Shown here: positions 15,556 through 24,233 of the stretch, in pieces
Position numbering within the stretch: position 1 is the first letter of the stretch
How the letters are laid out: every line of letters begins with the position of its first letter
Translations under genes and position numbers: made by a program
Notes under the pieces: model-generated
Databases searched by the model: none
What the model saw: only the letters and a program-made list of their open reading frames with translations
Told to the model about the DNA's origin: nothing
Assembly (NCBI GenBank): GCA_016297675.1
Contig: JAEDGE010000005.1
Location: 1 to 27,976, forward strand
DNA length: 27,976 nt
Direction: 5' to 3'
Source of the DNA: Oscillospiraceae bacterium
GTDB lineage: Bacteria > Bacillota > Clostridia > Oscillospirales > Ruminococcaceae

Positions 15556-15825
15556 TCAGCTGGACAGCTTTCCTACAATTTTCGGAGCAGTGAAAACTGC
15601 AACAAGAATCATGAGAATTTGTCCCATATTGATATTCAAACGCAGTCCAAAGTTAATATAGATCACATTGAGGTCTAAATCAATCGGATTAAATCCCCAG
15701 TTCATGGTGTAAGAGAGAAAACTGAGTCCTGATATTTTTTCTCCCATCATTGCCAAAATGCCGCCAAGCACCAGAGCTACGATATAGACTAATATGTATA
15801 ACAGGACTTTTTTAAATTTGGCCAT
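15556..15825 (-). CDS. DUF4321 domain small membrane protein
   Basis: An 89-residue protein with two membrane segments (about 7-25 and 72-86), flanking LSFLSYTMNWGFNPIDLDL and VIYINFGLRLNIN. This spacing matches DUF4321, a small clostridial membrane protein often found just ahead of mreB. The start is ATG 15825 (MAKFKKV), with AAGGAG 10 bases ahead; the open frame extends upstream but has no supporting ribosome site. Its role is not known to me. The recurring position next to mreBCD suggests a link to wall growth (inference). The intergenic stretch 15826-15988 upstream holds a small CCCC/GGGG hairpin and a perfect DnaA box, but no other gene. Confidence 0.75.
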   Translation of the reverse strand: MAKFKKVLLYILVYIVALVLGGILAMMGEKISGLSFLSYTMNWGFNPIDLDLNVIYINFGLRLNINMGQILMILVAVFTAPKIVGKLSS

Positions 15826-15889
15826 GAAAATATCGCTCCTTATCCCCCTTAATGGGGTAATTTGTGATGAAAAACAGCGGATATCTATT

Positions 15890-15898
15890 TTATCCACA
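15890..15898 (+). promoter_or_regulatory. DnaA box upstream of the DUF4321/mre genes
   Basis: An exact TTATCCACA between dut and the DUF4321 gene. A single box is not an origin, but it could let DnaA affect nearby transcription. A second exact box (reverse orientation) lies upstream of zapA. Confidence 0.35.
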
Positions 15899-15988
15899 CA
15901 TTTCATTTTTGCAGTATAGGGTATCACTGCTTCAAAAAGGTTCCCAATTTTTCTGAAAAGAGAGGATGTGTCAGGAAATAAAGGGAAA

Positions 15989-16426
15989 TTATTTTCCGGT
16001 GGAACCAAATCCGCCGATACCACGGGTGGTTTTCGGCAGCTGTTCTACCTCTATCAGTGACGGAAGCAGGACTGGCATCAATACCAGTTGTGCAATCCGC
16101 ATTTCAGGAAGAACGGTGAATGGTTGTGTTCCCAGATTGATCAGTGGAACGAGCAGTTCGCCCCGATAATCGCTGTCTACCAGTCCTACACCGTTTGCCA
16201 TGGTAATACCGTGTTTTGTTGACAAGCCGGAGCGAGCCATGAGCAACAGTGCTACATCCGTTCTATCGGGTGCAACCGCCAGACCAGTGGGAATTCGTTG
16301 GATGGCACCTGCCGGAATGGAGATGGGTTCATCCAGTGCGGCATATAAATCATATCCGGCACTGCCCTCTGTTGCACGTGTGGGGAATTTTGCAGTCGGG
16401 CGAAGCCGCTGAACTTGTAATTGCAT
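15989..16426 (-). CDS. dut: dUTP diphosphatase
   Basis: A 145-residue trimeric dUTPase that hydrolyses dUTP to dUMP and pyrophosphate, keeping uracil out of DNA and feeding thymidylate synthesis. All five family motifs are present in order: AGYDLYA (1), ARSGLSTKHGI (2), NGVGLVDSDYRGEL with the catalytic Asp (3), RIAQLVLMP (4), and the C-terminal RGIGGFGSTG (5), which closes over the active site. GGAGG lies upstream of ATG 16426. The gene follows the U32 peptidase after 36 bases, so it is probably in the same transcript, although the functional link is not obvious. Confidence 0.96.
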   Translation of the reverse strand: MQLQVQRLRPTAKFPTRATEGSAGYDLYAALDEPISIPAGAIQRIPTGLAVAPDRTDVALLLMARSGLSTKHGITMANGVGLVDSDYRGELLVPLINLGTQPFTVLPEMRIAQLVLMPVLLPSLIEVEQLPKTTRGIGGFGSTGK

Positions 16427-16462
16427 AAAAAAACCTCCGCAAATACGAACATAAAAAATGCT

Positions 16463-18529
16463 TTATTTTTGAACCGCTGACGGCAGACCACGCAGCAGCA
16501 AACCACGGGTATAGTCAGATGGTATAGATGATCCGGGGTGTTGATAGGCACGAAGCACTTGATATACTTGTTTTTCTGATTCGACGGAAAACGACAATAA
16601 CAGGGTTGAAAAGCCCTGTAACATTTCCAGCTTGTCCGCCATCCAGACCGGAACGGCATTATATAGAACGGCATAGGATTCCATACAGAAGACCGGAAAT
16701 TGTCTGCCGGTTCGGTCAGTGAGAGCGTGCGAACAGGCACGACAGCCGACTTCTTCCCGAATGGGGCACAGTCGGGTTTTCATCACCGGAAAATGTCCAT
16801 AGGCGAATACGCCAATTGGTAAGATGCCGTTGCAGGACAATCCTTGTCGTGCCGTCAATTCCACAGAAAGCAGCGTATCCTGTACACCAAATTGTTGTAG
16901 AACAGCAATGCTGTGTCGGTTGGCAATGTTTAACCCTGTTCCGCCATGCAACGTGAAACCAGCTTGTTTGCCGAGGATGAGATGTGCTGTGGTATCACAG
17001 AGAACATCTTTCCAGCCGTTTTTTCTGCACACAGCAAGCCGCTGTTGCAATGGATTATCATCTGGTGCAAAAGTTGGCAGGGTTAAAATTGCCGTTGGAA
17101 TGGGTTCTTTTAATTGTTCTGCCAGAGCAAGCGGCAGTAACATCCGCTTTACAGGAAAGTGGATGTTCTGCACTGCTTGGAGTTGTTCTTTTGTGCGAAC
17201 CTGTATCCAGTATGCCGGCAGGGAAGCGGACTGGTGGTGGCGTTCTTTTGGCAGTGGCGGAACCTCTTTCAAGGAATAGATTGGTGTATGATTTTTTCGC
17301 CGCAAAGCATCCAGTTCGTCTGTTGCAGTTCTCCGCAAGGCATTCAAAGCCGCTGCAGAAATGGCAGAACATCCGTCACAGTTTGTGGTGAGGCTGTCCA
17401 GTTCATAAGCAGTATTGCCGAGTTTGCTGAGCTGCCGTTCCAGTAATGCTGCATCGCAGGGTTTGTTTTTTGCAGGTTCTGCCGGAACATCCCTGACCGT
17501 CACAGACGTTCCGTCTGGTAAAGAAGCCGTCAGTGTGATAGGTTGTCCAAGGCGTACCGTTGCAGTCATGGCAATCGGCACACGAACAGCTGGTTTTTTC
17601 GCCAGTTCCGCCAGCTTGGGCAGAACTGTTTCTGCTGCCTTGACATCTTCTTTTTGTCGTGTTCCGAACATCTGTGTTCGCTTTCCGGTGTAATAGCCGT
17701 CTGTAAAACCGCTGCGGGAGAAGACTGCACGCAACATTTGTAAATCCGGCTGCTGTCCCTCTCGCAGCTGTCGCAGAGCTGTAACCGCTGCTGCAACATA
17801 TTCCGGTCGTTTCATTCTGCCTTCGATTTTCAGGGAAGCAATGCCATCTTCACAGAGTTTCTGATAGTGTGGCAGCAAGCAGACATCTTTCAGAGAAAGT
17901 GCAGCTGCCTGTCGATTTCCTTTTGCTGTAAACGGCAGACGGCATGCCTGTGCACAACAGCCACGGTTGGCACTGCGAGAACCGATCATCGCCGAAAGAT
18001 AGCACTGTCCGGAAATACACATACAGAGAGCACCGTGTACAAACTGTTCCACTTCCAGACCGATTTTACAAACTTTCTGGATTTCTGTACGGGTCATTTC
18101 TCTTGCCACGACCACACGAGAAAAGCCATGTTCCTTTGCCCAGATTGCACCGGCGGGGGAGTAGATGGTCATCTGTGTGGAGGCGTGGAGTGGCATATCC
18201 GGAATGCGATGTCGGATATAATCTGCAACGCCCAAATCCTGTACAATACAGGCATCTATTGCACAGGCAGCGGCAATTTGCAGGAGTTGATCCAGTGCCT
18301 TCCACTCTGTGTCAAAGATGAGGGTATTGACCGTTAGATAGACTTTTACACCGTTTGTATGGCAGAATGCAGTTGCTTCCTGTAAAGCAGAAGCGTCAAA
18401 ATTATGGGCATTCTGTCGGGCAGAAAACAATGTAGCTCCAAGATATACGGCATCTGCCCCACAGTGTACCGCAGCAGTTAAGGCTTCCATGCTGCCGGCA
18501 GGCGCTAAGATTTCAGGGTAGTGTCTCAT
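16463..18529 (-). CDS. U32 family peptidase (RlhA/TrhP-like RNA hydroxylation protein)
   Basis: A 688-residue protein. The N-terminal half carries the U32 signature: EILAPAGSMEALTAAVHCGADAVYLG at the start, then QFVHGALCMCISGQCYLS around 165-182, and CCAQACRLPF around 196-205, whose cysteines probably hold an Fe-S cluster. The longer C-terminal region resembles the DUF3656-type extension seen in clostridial members. Although labelled peptidases, characterised relatives act in prephenate-dependent hydroxylation of rRNA or tRNA cytidine/uridine (RlhA, TrhP); which of these applies here is not known. The ATG start overlaps the zapA stop by 4 bases (ATGA), so the two are translationally coupled. 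Confidence 0.9.
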   Translation of the reverse strand: MRHYPEILAPAGSMEALTAAVHCGADAVYLGATLFSARQNAHNFDASALQEATAFCHTNGVKVYLTVNTLIFDTEWKALDQLLQIAAACAIDACIVQDLGVADYIRHRIPDMPLHASTQMTIYSPAGAIWAKEHGFSRVVVAREMTRTEIQKVCKIGLEVEQFVHGALCMCISGQCYLSAMIGSRSANRGCCAQACRLPFTAKGNRQAAALSLKDVCLLPHYQKLCEDGIASLKIEGRMKRPEYVAAAVTALRQLREGQQPDLQMLRAVFSRSGFTDGYYTGKRTQMFGTRQKEDVKAAETVLPKLAELAKKPAVRVPIAMTATVRLGQPITLTASLPDGTSVTVRDVPAEPAKNKPCDAALLERQLSKLGNTAYELDSLTTNCDGCSAISAAALNALRRTATDELDALRRKNHTPIYSLKEVPPLPKERHHQSASLPAYWIQVRTKEQLQAVQNIHFPVKRMLLPLALAEQLKEPIPTAILTLPTFAPDDNPLQQRLAVCRKNGWKDVLCDTTAHLILGKQAGFTLHGGTGLNIANRHSIAVLQQFGVQDTLLSVELTARQGLSCNGILPIGVFAYGHFPVMKTRLCPIREEVGCRACSHALTDRTGRQFPVFCMESYAVLYNAVPVWMADKLEMLQGFSTLLLSFSVESEKQVYQVLRAYQHPGSSIPSDYTRGLLLRGLPSAVQK

Positions 18530-18891
18530 GCTTTTGTAGATTGTTTTGTGTTCTGTAATTCTTTTTCGAGGGCATCGACTTTTGCCTGAAGTCGTTTGAC
18601 ATCCAGCATCGCATTATCATAAGCGAGACGGGTTTTTCCGGCTTCGTCCACATATTCTTTTGCCTGTTCCCGCAGAGCATCCAGACGCTGATTTGCCTTA
18701 TTGAGGTCGTCCAGAGTAGAGAGTGCAACCATAATGGAGGCGGCAAAGGGGGAGGTGCTGCTATTTGTACCAGAGACTTCGGAAATCCGGTTATCCAATG
18801 TACGGGCAAGCCCAGTGACATAACTAGCGGATTCCGCCGTTTGCAGCATAAAGTCCTTCCCACAGATTACAACTTTTACTTTATTTGTCAT
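18526..18891 (-). CDS. zapA: Cell division protein ZapA
   Basis: A 121-residue protein with a short beta-rich N-terminal domain (NKVKVVICGKDFML, then ESASYVTGLARTLDNRISEV) and a long C-terminal coiled coil from about 55 to 115. ZapA crosslinks FtsZ filaments at midcell. Length and layout fit the family, whose sequence conservation is low. AAAGGA precedes ATG 18891. It is coupled to the downstream U32 gene by a 4-base overlap, a pairing I know from other Clostridia. The stretch 18892-19092 ahead of it holds a -10-like TATAAT, a DnaA box and a small hairpin behind murC, but no gene. Confidence 0.88.
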   Translation of the reverse strand: MTNKVKVVICGKDFMLQTAESASYVTGLARTLDNRISEVSGTNSSTSPFAASIMVALSTLDDLNKANQRLDALREQAKEYVDEAGKTRLAYDNAMLDVKRLQAKVDALEKELQNTKQSTKA

Positions 18892-18947
18892 ATTGGGAGA
18901 TCCTTTCTATTTTGATTTCTGTACCGAATACACCATGTGCAGCTTTT

Positions 18948-18953
18948 ATTATA
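18948..18953 (-). promoter_or_regulatory. Probable -10 element for zapA
   Basis: A perfect TATAAT on the minus strand, about 57 bases ahead of zapA. The upstream sequence is a run of T and A with no good -35, so this is only a partial promoter call; AT-rich tracts may act as an UP element. Confidence 0.4.
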
Positions 18954-18995
18954 ATCTATTTTTCAAAAAATAAAAAGGTTTTTTGTGAAAAAAAG

Positions 18996-19004
18996 TGTGG
19001 ATAA
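18996..19004 (-). promoter_or_regulatory. DnaA box upstream of zapA
   Basis: The plus strand reads TGTGGATAA, an exact reverse TTATCCACA, about 43 bases upstream of the zapA -10. It overlaps a 15-base sequence, TGTGAAAAAAAGTGT (18984-18998), that is repeated exactly at 15527-15541. Confidence 0.35.
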
Positions 19005-19092
19005 GAAATTGTGAGAAATGAAATTAGAATGGTTTGCATCATACTGGCATCGGAACGAATGGATTCCAGCATATTTCTGCTTACAGAATTCC

Positions 19093-20538
19093 TTATTTTT
19101 CCTGCTGTTCCCGGTTTCGGAGTTCCTCCAGAATCATCTTATTGACCTTATTGATGTCTCCGCATCCCATTGTAATGACCAAATCACCCGGTTCGGCATG
19201 GTCGCAGACATACTGGCAGACATCTGCAAAGTTTTTGTACTTTCGTTCATCATTGGATTCTGGATTCGTTTCATCCTGCGGGAACCACACTGCCCCCGGA
19301 ATTTTTTCGCCGAGCTGACGGGTGAAAATCCGGTAGGTATTCTTTTCCCGAGAACCCATAATATCCGTCAGAACCGCATGTGTGGGAATGGAGAGTGCCT
19401 TTGCAAAATCGTCCAGAAGCATAGCAGTACGAGAGAAGGTGAACGGCTGGAAGACTGCCCATACCGCATGGAATGGCATTTCCATGGCAGCCTGTAGGGT
19501 TACAGTCAGTTCTGTCGGGTGATGTCCGTAGTCGTCTACCACAGTAATTCCACAGGCTTCGCCCTTTTTGTCAAAGCGTCTGCCAGCACCATGGAAGTTG
19601 CCAAGTCCCTTGACAGCGTCTTCAAAGGAAATGCCAACATAACGGGCAGCTGCAATGGCAGCCAGTGCGTTCAGAACATTGTGAACGCCGGCAATATTGA
19701 GGACAACTGTACCGAGCAGTTCACCGTGATACCGCACATCGAAATGGGTTTCCAATCCGGAAACATGTACAATATTTTCCGCTACATAGTCATTACCGGG
19801 CTGTTTTCCGAAGGTAATCAGTTCCTTGTCGGTAATGCCTTCCACTGCCTTGCAGGTTTTTTCATCGTCTCCGTTATAGATGACAACTTTTGATGTGTTC
19901 TCTGCAAACTTGTGGAACGAACGGATGATATTTTCCACCGTTCCGAAGTAGTCCAGATGGTCGGCATCAATATTTAGCAGTACAGCAATATCCGGATACA
20001 GCTTCAGGAAGGTGTCTACAAATTCACAGGCTTCGCAGGTCATAATATCGCTGTTTCCGCAGCGACCGCTGCCATGAATGCAGGCAAGCTTTCCGCCGAT
20101 GACAGCAGACGGGTCGGCTCCGGCATCATAGAGGATTTGTGTGGTCATGGAAGTCGTTGTGGTTTTGCCATGTGTGCCGGCGATACAAATCGCATTGTCA
20201 TACCAGCTTGTAACCAGACCGAGCAATTCGCTGCGTTCCATTAGTGTGACACCGTTGTTTTTTTCTGCTTCTTTTGCTGCAATCAGTTCTGGATTATCTG
20301 CCATAATGGCAGCAGTGTAGACAATCAGGTCAGCCCCTTCGATATTTTCGGCACGCTGTCCCATGATAACCGGAATGCCCATATCCCGTACCGCTTGCAG
20401 TGTTTCCGATTCGTTGTTATCCGAACCCGTCATATAAAATCCCTTTGTGTGCAGGATCTGTACCAGCGGATACATACCAGAACCGCCGATTCCAATGAAA
20501 TGGATGTGTTTTTTACAATTTAATATTTCTTTGTTCAA
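19093..20538 (-). CDS. murC: UDP-N-acetylmuramate--L-alanine ligase
   Basis: About 481 residues. MurC adds L-Ala to UDP-MurNAc in the cytoplasm, the first step of stem-peptide synthesis. Landmarks: HIHFIGIGGSGMYPLVQIL (UDP-binding start), AGTHGKTTTT (ATP P-loop, about 121-128), NIDADHLDYFG, and DDYGHHPTE with the conserved HHPTE. The start is uncertain. TTG 20538 is preferred: it gives the usual N-terminal length and has AAGAG about 9 bases ahead. ATG 20571, eleven codons upstream, lacks any ribosome site. The C-terminus EELRNREQQEK is ordinary. It is transcribed divergently from spoVG, with about 200 bases between. Full length, no damage seen. Confidence 0.95.
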   Translation of the reverse strand: MNKEILNCKKHIHFIGIGGSGMYPLVQILHTKGFYMTGSDNNESETLQAVRDMGIPVIMGQRAENIEGADLIVYTAAIMADNPELIAAKEAEKNNGVTLMERSELLGLVTSWYDNAICIAGTHGKTTTTSMTTQILYDAGADPSAVIGGKLACIHGSGRCGNSDIMTCEACEFVDTFLKLYPDIAVLLNIDADHLDYFGTVENIIRSFHKFAENTSKVVIYNGDDEKTCKAVEGITDKELITFGKQPGNDYVAENIVHVSGLETHFDVRYHGELLGTVVLNIAGVHNVLNALAAIAAARYVGISFEDAVKGLGNFHGAGRRFDKKGEACGITVVDDYGHHPTELTVTLQAAMEMPFHAVWAVFQPFTFSRTAMLLDDFAKALSIPTHAVLTDIMGSREKNTYRIFTRQLGEKIPGAVWFPQDETNPESNDERKYKNFADVCQYVCDHAEPGDLVITMGCGDINKVNKMILEELRNREQQEK

Positions 20539-20652
20539 AAAAACCACTCTTTTCTTTATCGCAATTTTCATTTGCTTCGTGTATACTTATATCCATATTC
20601 TTTCTGTTCCGAAAAAAGAAACGGAATTGGAAAGAGTATGTGCATAGTCTGT

Positions 20653-20733
20653 CCGGTTTTTCCCATACTATCCATGAGCTGCGGATACGGGAAAACCGGT
20701 ATCGTAGCCACAGCTGCAAGTCTGGTTACGCTG
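20653..20733 (+). other. Structured 5' leader of spoVG (two hairpins)
   Basis: CCGGTTTTTCCC (20653-20664) pairs with GGGAAAACCGG (20689-20699) with one bulged T; inside it TATCC (20669-20673) pairs with GGATA (20683-20687). A second hairpin, ACAGC...GCTGT, follows at 20710-20733. No T-run follows, so it is not a terminator. It could be a regulatory RNA leader; I cannot match it to a riboswitch class I know. Confidence 0.4.
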
Positions 20734-20752
20734 TCTAAAAGGAGGTCATCTT

Positions 20753-21064
20753 ATGGAAATCACAGATATCAAGATCAGAAGAATCATCACAGAAGGACGG
20801 CTGCGTGCGGTTGTTTCCATTACACTGGACAATATGCTTGCCGTACATGACATCAAAATTGTACAGGGCGATGAGCGACTCTTTGTTGCAATGCCGAGCC
20901 GGAAAGATGAGAATGGTGTATTCCGGGATATCGTGCATCCGATCTCTGCTGCTGCCAGAAAAGAAATGGAAGCACAGATTATGGAAACCTATAAACAGCA
21001 CCTGGCACTGATGGAAGCGGAAACGGAATCTGCACAAAGTACGGAACAGACGCAAAATGTGTAA
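20753..21064 (+). CDS. spoVG: Septation/regulatory protein SpoVG
   Basis: A 103-residue member of the SpoVG family, recognised from MEITDIKIRRI, then LRAVVSITLDNMLAVHDIKIVQG and FVAMPSRKDENGVFRDIVHPI. SpoVG proteins bind DNA or RNA and influence septation, sporulation and gene expression. The C-terminal 20 residues are Glu/Thr/Gln-rich and variable in the family. AAAAGGAGG lies 7 bases before ATG 20753. A structured leader precedes it and a strong terminator follows, so it is probably transcribed alone. An AACGGAATT sequence about 130 bases upstream weakly resembles a sigma-H -35 site, but the matching -10 is poor. Confidence 0.95.
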   Translation: MEITDIKIRRIITEGRLRAVVSITLDNMLAVHDIKIVQGDERLFVAMPSRKDENGVFRDIVHPISAAARKEMEAQIMETYKQHLALMEAETESAQSTEQTQNV

Positions 21065-21097
21065 TTTCTAACCATTGATATTGCTTTGTTTCCTTTG

Positions 21098-21138
21098 GGA
21101 CAACCTGCTTGAAAACAGCAGGCTGTCCTTATTTTTTT
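21098..21138 (+). terminator. Terminator after spoVG
   Basis: GGACAACCTGCT and AGCAGGCTGTCC pair with one A-C mismatch around a 7-base loop, followed by TTATTTTTTT. The T-run overlaps the stop codon of the convergent Nudix gene, so the two genes end on the same element. Confidence 0.88.
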
Positions 21139-21680
21139 CCCTGTATTTGCAGCAGTGCCCAAGTTTTTAGGATGGCAACCTGCGTTTTGGCATCGGGAAT
21201 TTTTCCATCCATTATCATTTTCACCACATCTTCCAACGGCAGTTCAATGATATCCAGAAATTCATCGGCATCCAATTTCTGCTGCATGGGTTGGGAGAGC
21301 TCCTGTGCAAGGTACATATAGATGATCTCTGTATCATAAGCTGGTGTGGGGTAGAGGTAGCCGAGCTCTGTGTATTTTTTGCAGGTGCATCCAACCTCTT
21401 CCCGCAGTTCCCGCAGACCGCACTGTAAGGGGTCTTCCTCTTTTTCTCGCTTTCCGGCAGGGATTTCCAGTGTGACTTCATGGAAGGGATAGCGATACTG
21501 CTGTACCATAAGAACGGTGTTTCGTTCGGTCAGCGGTACCACGCAGACACCACCGCTGTGGTGTACCACGTCACGTTCTACGCATCTGCCGTCTTCCAAT
21601 TCTGCGGTATCTTTTGTGACATGGAATATCTTTGCCTCATAAGCCAATTTACTGCTTTTGGTAAATTCTTTTAAATGCAT
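21129..21680 (-). CDS. nudF: Nudix hydrolase, ADP-ribose pyrophosphatase
   Basis: A 183-residue enzyme that hydrolyses ADP-ribose to AMP and ribose 5-phosphate. The Nudix box, G(x5)E(x7)RELxEExG, is complete in GKREKEEDPLQCGLRELREE followed by VG, about residues 77-98. VVPLTERNTVLMVQQYRYPFHEVTLEIPAGKRE is the typical substrate-binding lead-in of the ADPRase group. The start is ATG 21680 (MHLKEF), with AAAGGAAG ahead; the frame stays open upstream into the end of the YfhO gene, but that part has no ribosome site. It starts 25 bases after the YfhO stop and is the last gene of the yfcE-YfhO-nudF unit. Confidence 0.92.
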   Translation of the reverse strand: MHLKEFTKSSKLAYEAKIFHVTKDTAELEDGRCVERDVVHHSGGVCVVPLTERNTVLMVQQYRYPFHEVTLEIPAGKREKEEDPLQCGLRELREEVGCTCKKYTELGYLYPTPAYDTEIIYMYLAQELSQPMQQKLDADEFLDIIELPLEDVVKMIMDGKIPDAKTQVAILKTWALLQIQGKK

Positions 21681-21705
21681 TTGCAACTTCCTTTCTATCC
21701 ATCCA

Positions 21706-24159
21706 TTATGGATTTTGTTTCTGTTCGGTGTCTGAGGATGCAGTGTCTGTCTGAAAATCTGTCGTTTCCTCTGCGGTATAATCAATGCAGCAAACCGTAA
21801 CTTCTGGAGAAGAAGTGGATTTCTTTTTCAGGAGATACGCAATTGACAAGTATCCGATGAACAGCACCAGTCCACCCAATGAGAGCAACGCCCCTGTTTT
21901 CAGCCCCGGTGTGTGATAGGTGAAGACAATTTCACTATTGCCGGCGTTTACCGGCACTGCCATAAAGCCGGTGTCCACTTTTTCAATTTCCACCGGTTCG
22001 CCGTTGACTTCTGCTGACCAGCCCTCATCCCACGGCACACTGAAAAAGACCAGATTCGGGCGAGCGGTTTGGATGGTTGCCTGAAATCCCTTGCTGTCAT
22101 ACTGGAATGTATCACAAGCAGTTTCTGCTCGTTCTGTACACTCTGTCAGTAAGTCGTCATCTGTCATGGTCTGCTCAGAGGCAGAAAGCGGCTGCATCCA
22201 GTCTCCATATTTTTCTATTTGCTCTTCGCTCATCACCAGTGCACGAAGCAGCAAATTGCAACGTGTTTCCTCTGTGTAGGTTTTCCATTTGGATGCTTCT
22301 ACATACGTATCAAATGTAAATCCCATCGGCAATGCATAGTCATTTTTATAGACGAAAAATCCATTTTGTGTATCGTAGTAGGAGAATCCCGGCAGGTCAA
22401 TGCCACCGGGTTCTAAGTTGTCCTCTGTGATTTCATCAAAGTAATATCGAACAGAAAACAGATAGCGAATGGCTTTATATGCTAAGTCTGCACGGGAGGC
22501 AACATCTCTGGTGACACCGATTTCCGGATAAAATTCCATAATCGAAGCCGGTACGACACTGTGGAAGGTTCGCATACAGGGCAGCCCCCAGAACATCGGG
22601 TAATTATCCCTGTCCTGTGAAATATCAATCCGAAAGAAGTCATCGGATGAAACTGCAATGGTGACATCGCCCTCTTTATCAATTGCCTTGTCAATGTATT
22701 CCTCTGCACGCTGTGGGGTATAAGCACCAAAGTAAACAACGTTCATCGTGCAGAATGTGCAGGCTGCAATGGTCAGTGGTAGAGCAATTGCATAGATTGG
22801 TTTTCCGTTCTTTCTGCGATAGAATAAAAATCCGGCTGCTCCGAGGGAAACCACACAGATGACAAGTGTCAAATAGAAATAAAGCGGATATTCTGCAAAA
22901 CTGCCCCATGTAACAGTATCGCCGTCTTTTTTTGGCAGAATGGAAATGACACCAAATACCGCCATCATCAGAGCTGTGACACCGAAACCATATTTGACCG
23001 AAATCGTGTTGTTGTCCAGTACATAAGCGGTCATCAGTGCCATGATACAGATGGGCATATAGAACCATCTTGCATAGTAAGAGCCGTTCAAAGCATAGAA
23101 ACAGCTGTTCAGAATGGGTACAAAAGCACAAATGGTGCAGAGAATCACCAATCGTTTTGCCCAATGTCCATCCTTATGTTTGCAGAATGAGAGAACACCG
23201 ACCATAGAGAAGAGTGGCAGGTAACCGCCAATAGATGCCCATTTTGCCTCATTGCTGGAGAAGAGGTTGGGTCTGGCAGGAACGTCTGGAATCAGGAAAA
23301 AGCTTTCAATAATCCGCCAGATGCGAGTGGGGTCGCTATAGGAGAGCAGATCCATGCCATATAGACGAGAAGTAATACGGTTATTTGCCAGAATTGCCAA
23401 TGCAGACGGCAACAGCAGGAAGCAGGCGAGCAGAACCCCGAGGACAGCTTCCCATACCAGCAGGAAAAACTTTTTCGGAGTTGCGTGAAAATCTTTTGAG
23501 AAACAGCGTACAATGAAATACAGTACGAGAAAAACTGCCTGTCCGGTAAAGAAGAAGTAGTTGATACAGCCCATCAGTGCGACAGACAATGCAAAGACAC
23601 CTTTTCGGTTGTGATTGACTGCCTCTTCCATAGCAATCAGCATGAGCGGAAAAAATGCGGTCACATCCTGAAAGTGGTTGAAGAAGAGATTGAACAGCTG
23701 AAAACCAGAGAAAGCATACAGCAAGCCGCCAATCAATGCAGCATTTCGACTGCGAACAAACCGCTGTATGTAGGCATAGGCGGTCATGGCAGCAATGCCG
23801 TGTTTCATGGCGAGTAGCACTGGCATTGCATAGAGCACCCAGTTTCTTGGTAGAATCGTGGTCAGCCAGAAAAACGGACTTCCCAATAGATAAAAGGCAT
23901 AGGAACCGATAAAATTTGCACCAAGGTCGGTGTACCAGTTCCAGCCGAAACTACCGTTTCGGACAGCATCGTTGGCGAGTTCATAGAATGGAAGCTGTTG
24001 GGAATTGTAATCGCCGTAGTAGAGAAAGTAGCCGTGTTCCATACACATTGCTGGGAGATAAACAATGAACAATGCCCCGAATCCCAGAAGAAAAGCGAGC
24101 AGATAATTTTTGTAGACAGCACGGCTGGAAAATGGTTTGTGAATGGTAAGCTGCATCAT
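21706..24159 (-). CDS. YfhO family membrane protein (putative glycosyltransferase)
   Basis: An 817-residue polytopic protein. A short cytoplasmic start is followed by roughly a dozen membrane helices to about residue 480, a long extracellular domain (about 490-770) and a last helix near 775-795 before a Ser/Thr/Asp-rich tail. The N-terminal region YFLYYGDYNSQQLPFYELANDAVRNG matches YfhO proteins, which resemble GT-C glycosyltransferases using lipid-linked sugars; family members have been linked to glycosylation of lipoteichoic acid. The acceptor here is unknown. GGAGG lies 6 bases before ATG 24159. It is co-directional with the phosphodiesterase upstream and nudF downstream. Confidence 0.88.
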   Translation of the reverse strand: MMQLTIHKPFSSRAVYKNYLLAFLLGFGALFIVYLPAMCMEHGYFLYYGDYNSQQLPFYELANDAVRNGSFGWNWYTDLGANFIGSYAFYLLGSPFFWLTTILPRNWVLYAMPVLLAMKHGIAAMTAYAYIQRFVRSRNAALIGGLLYAFSGFQLFNLFFNHFQDVTAFFPLMLIAMEEAVNHNRKGVFALSVALMGCINYFFFTGQAVFLVLYFIVRCFSKDFHATPKKFFLLVWEAVLGVLLACFLLLPSALAILANNRITSRLYGMDLLSYSDPTRIWRIIESFFLIPDVPARPNLFSSNEAKWASIGGYLPLFSMVGVLSFCKHKDGHWAKRLVILCTICAFVPILNSCFYALNGSYYARWFYMPICIMALMTAYVLDNNTISVKYGFGVTALMMAVFGVISILPKKDGDTVTWGSFAEYPLYFYLTLVICVVSLGAAGFLFYRRKNGKPIYAIALPLTIAACTFCTMNVVYFGAYTPQRAEEYIDKAIDKEGDVTIAVSSDDFFRIDISQDRDNYPMFWGLPCMRTFHSVVPASIMEFYPEIGVTRDVASRADLAYKAIRYLFSVRYYFDEITEDNLEPGGIDLPGFSYYDTQNGFFVYKNDYALPMGFTFDTYVEASKWKTYTEETRCNLLLRALVMSEEQIEKYGDWMQPLSASEQTMTDDDLLTECTERAETACDTFQYDSKGFQATIQTARPNLVFFSVPWDEGWSAEVNGEPVEIEKVDTGFMAVPVNAGNSEIVFTYHTPGLKTGALLSLGGLVLFIGYLSIAYLLKKKSTSSPEVTVCCIDYTAEETTDFQTDTASSDTEQKQNP

Positions 24160-24233
24160 GAGAAACCTCCGGAGTGTCAGAAAGGCAGGAAACTTTTTTT
24201 TGTTTCTGCATAGAATAGGAGTACAGAATCGGT

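Noticed and set aside
15826..19092. A replication origin
   Set aside because: Only two isolated perfect DnaA boxes were seen, 3 kb apart; no cluster of boxes, no AT-rich unwinding element beside them and no dnaA/dnaN genes.
19018..19497. A 159-codon open frame on the plus strand
   Set aside because: Most of it is antisense to the conserved C-terminal part of murC; only its first part lies in the intergenic stretch, and no ribosome site supports it.
24160..24233. Poly-T tract in a GCAGGAAAC/GTTTCTGC stem as a terminator
   Set aside because: The T-run forms the loop rather than following the stem, and the genes on both sides run the same way, so a terminator is unlikely.
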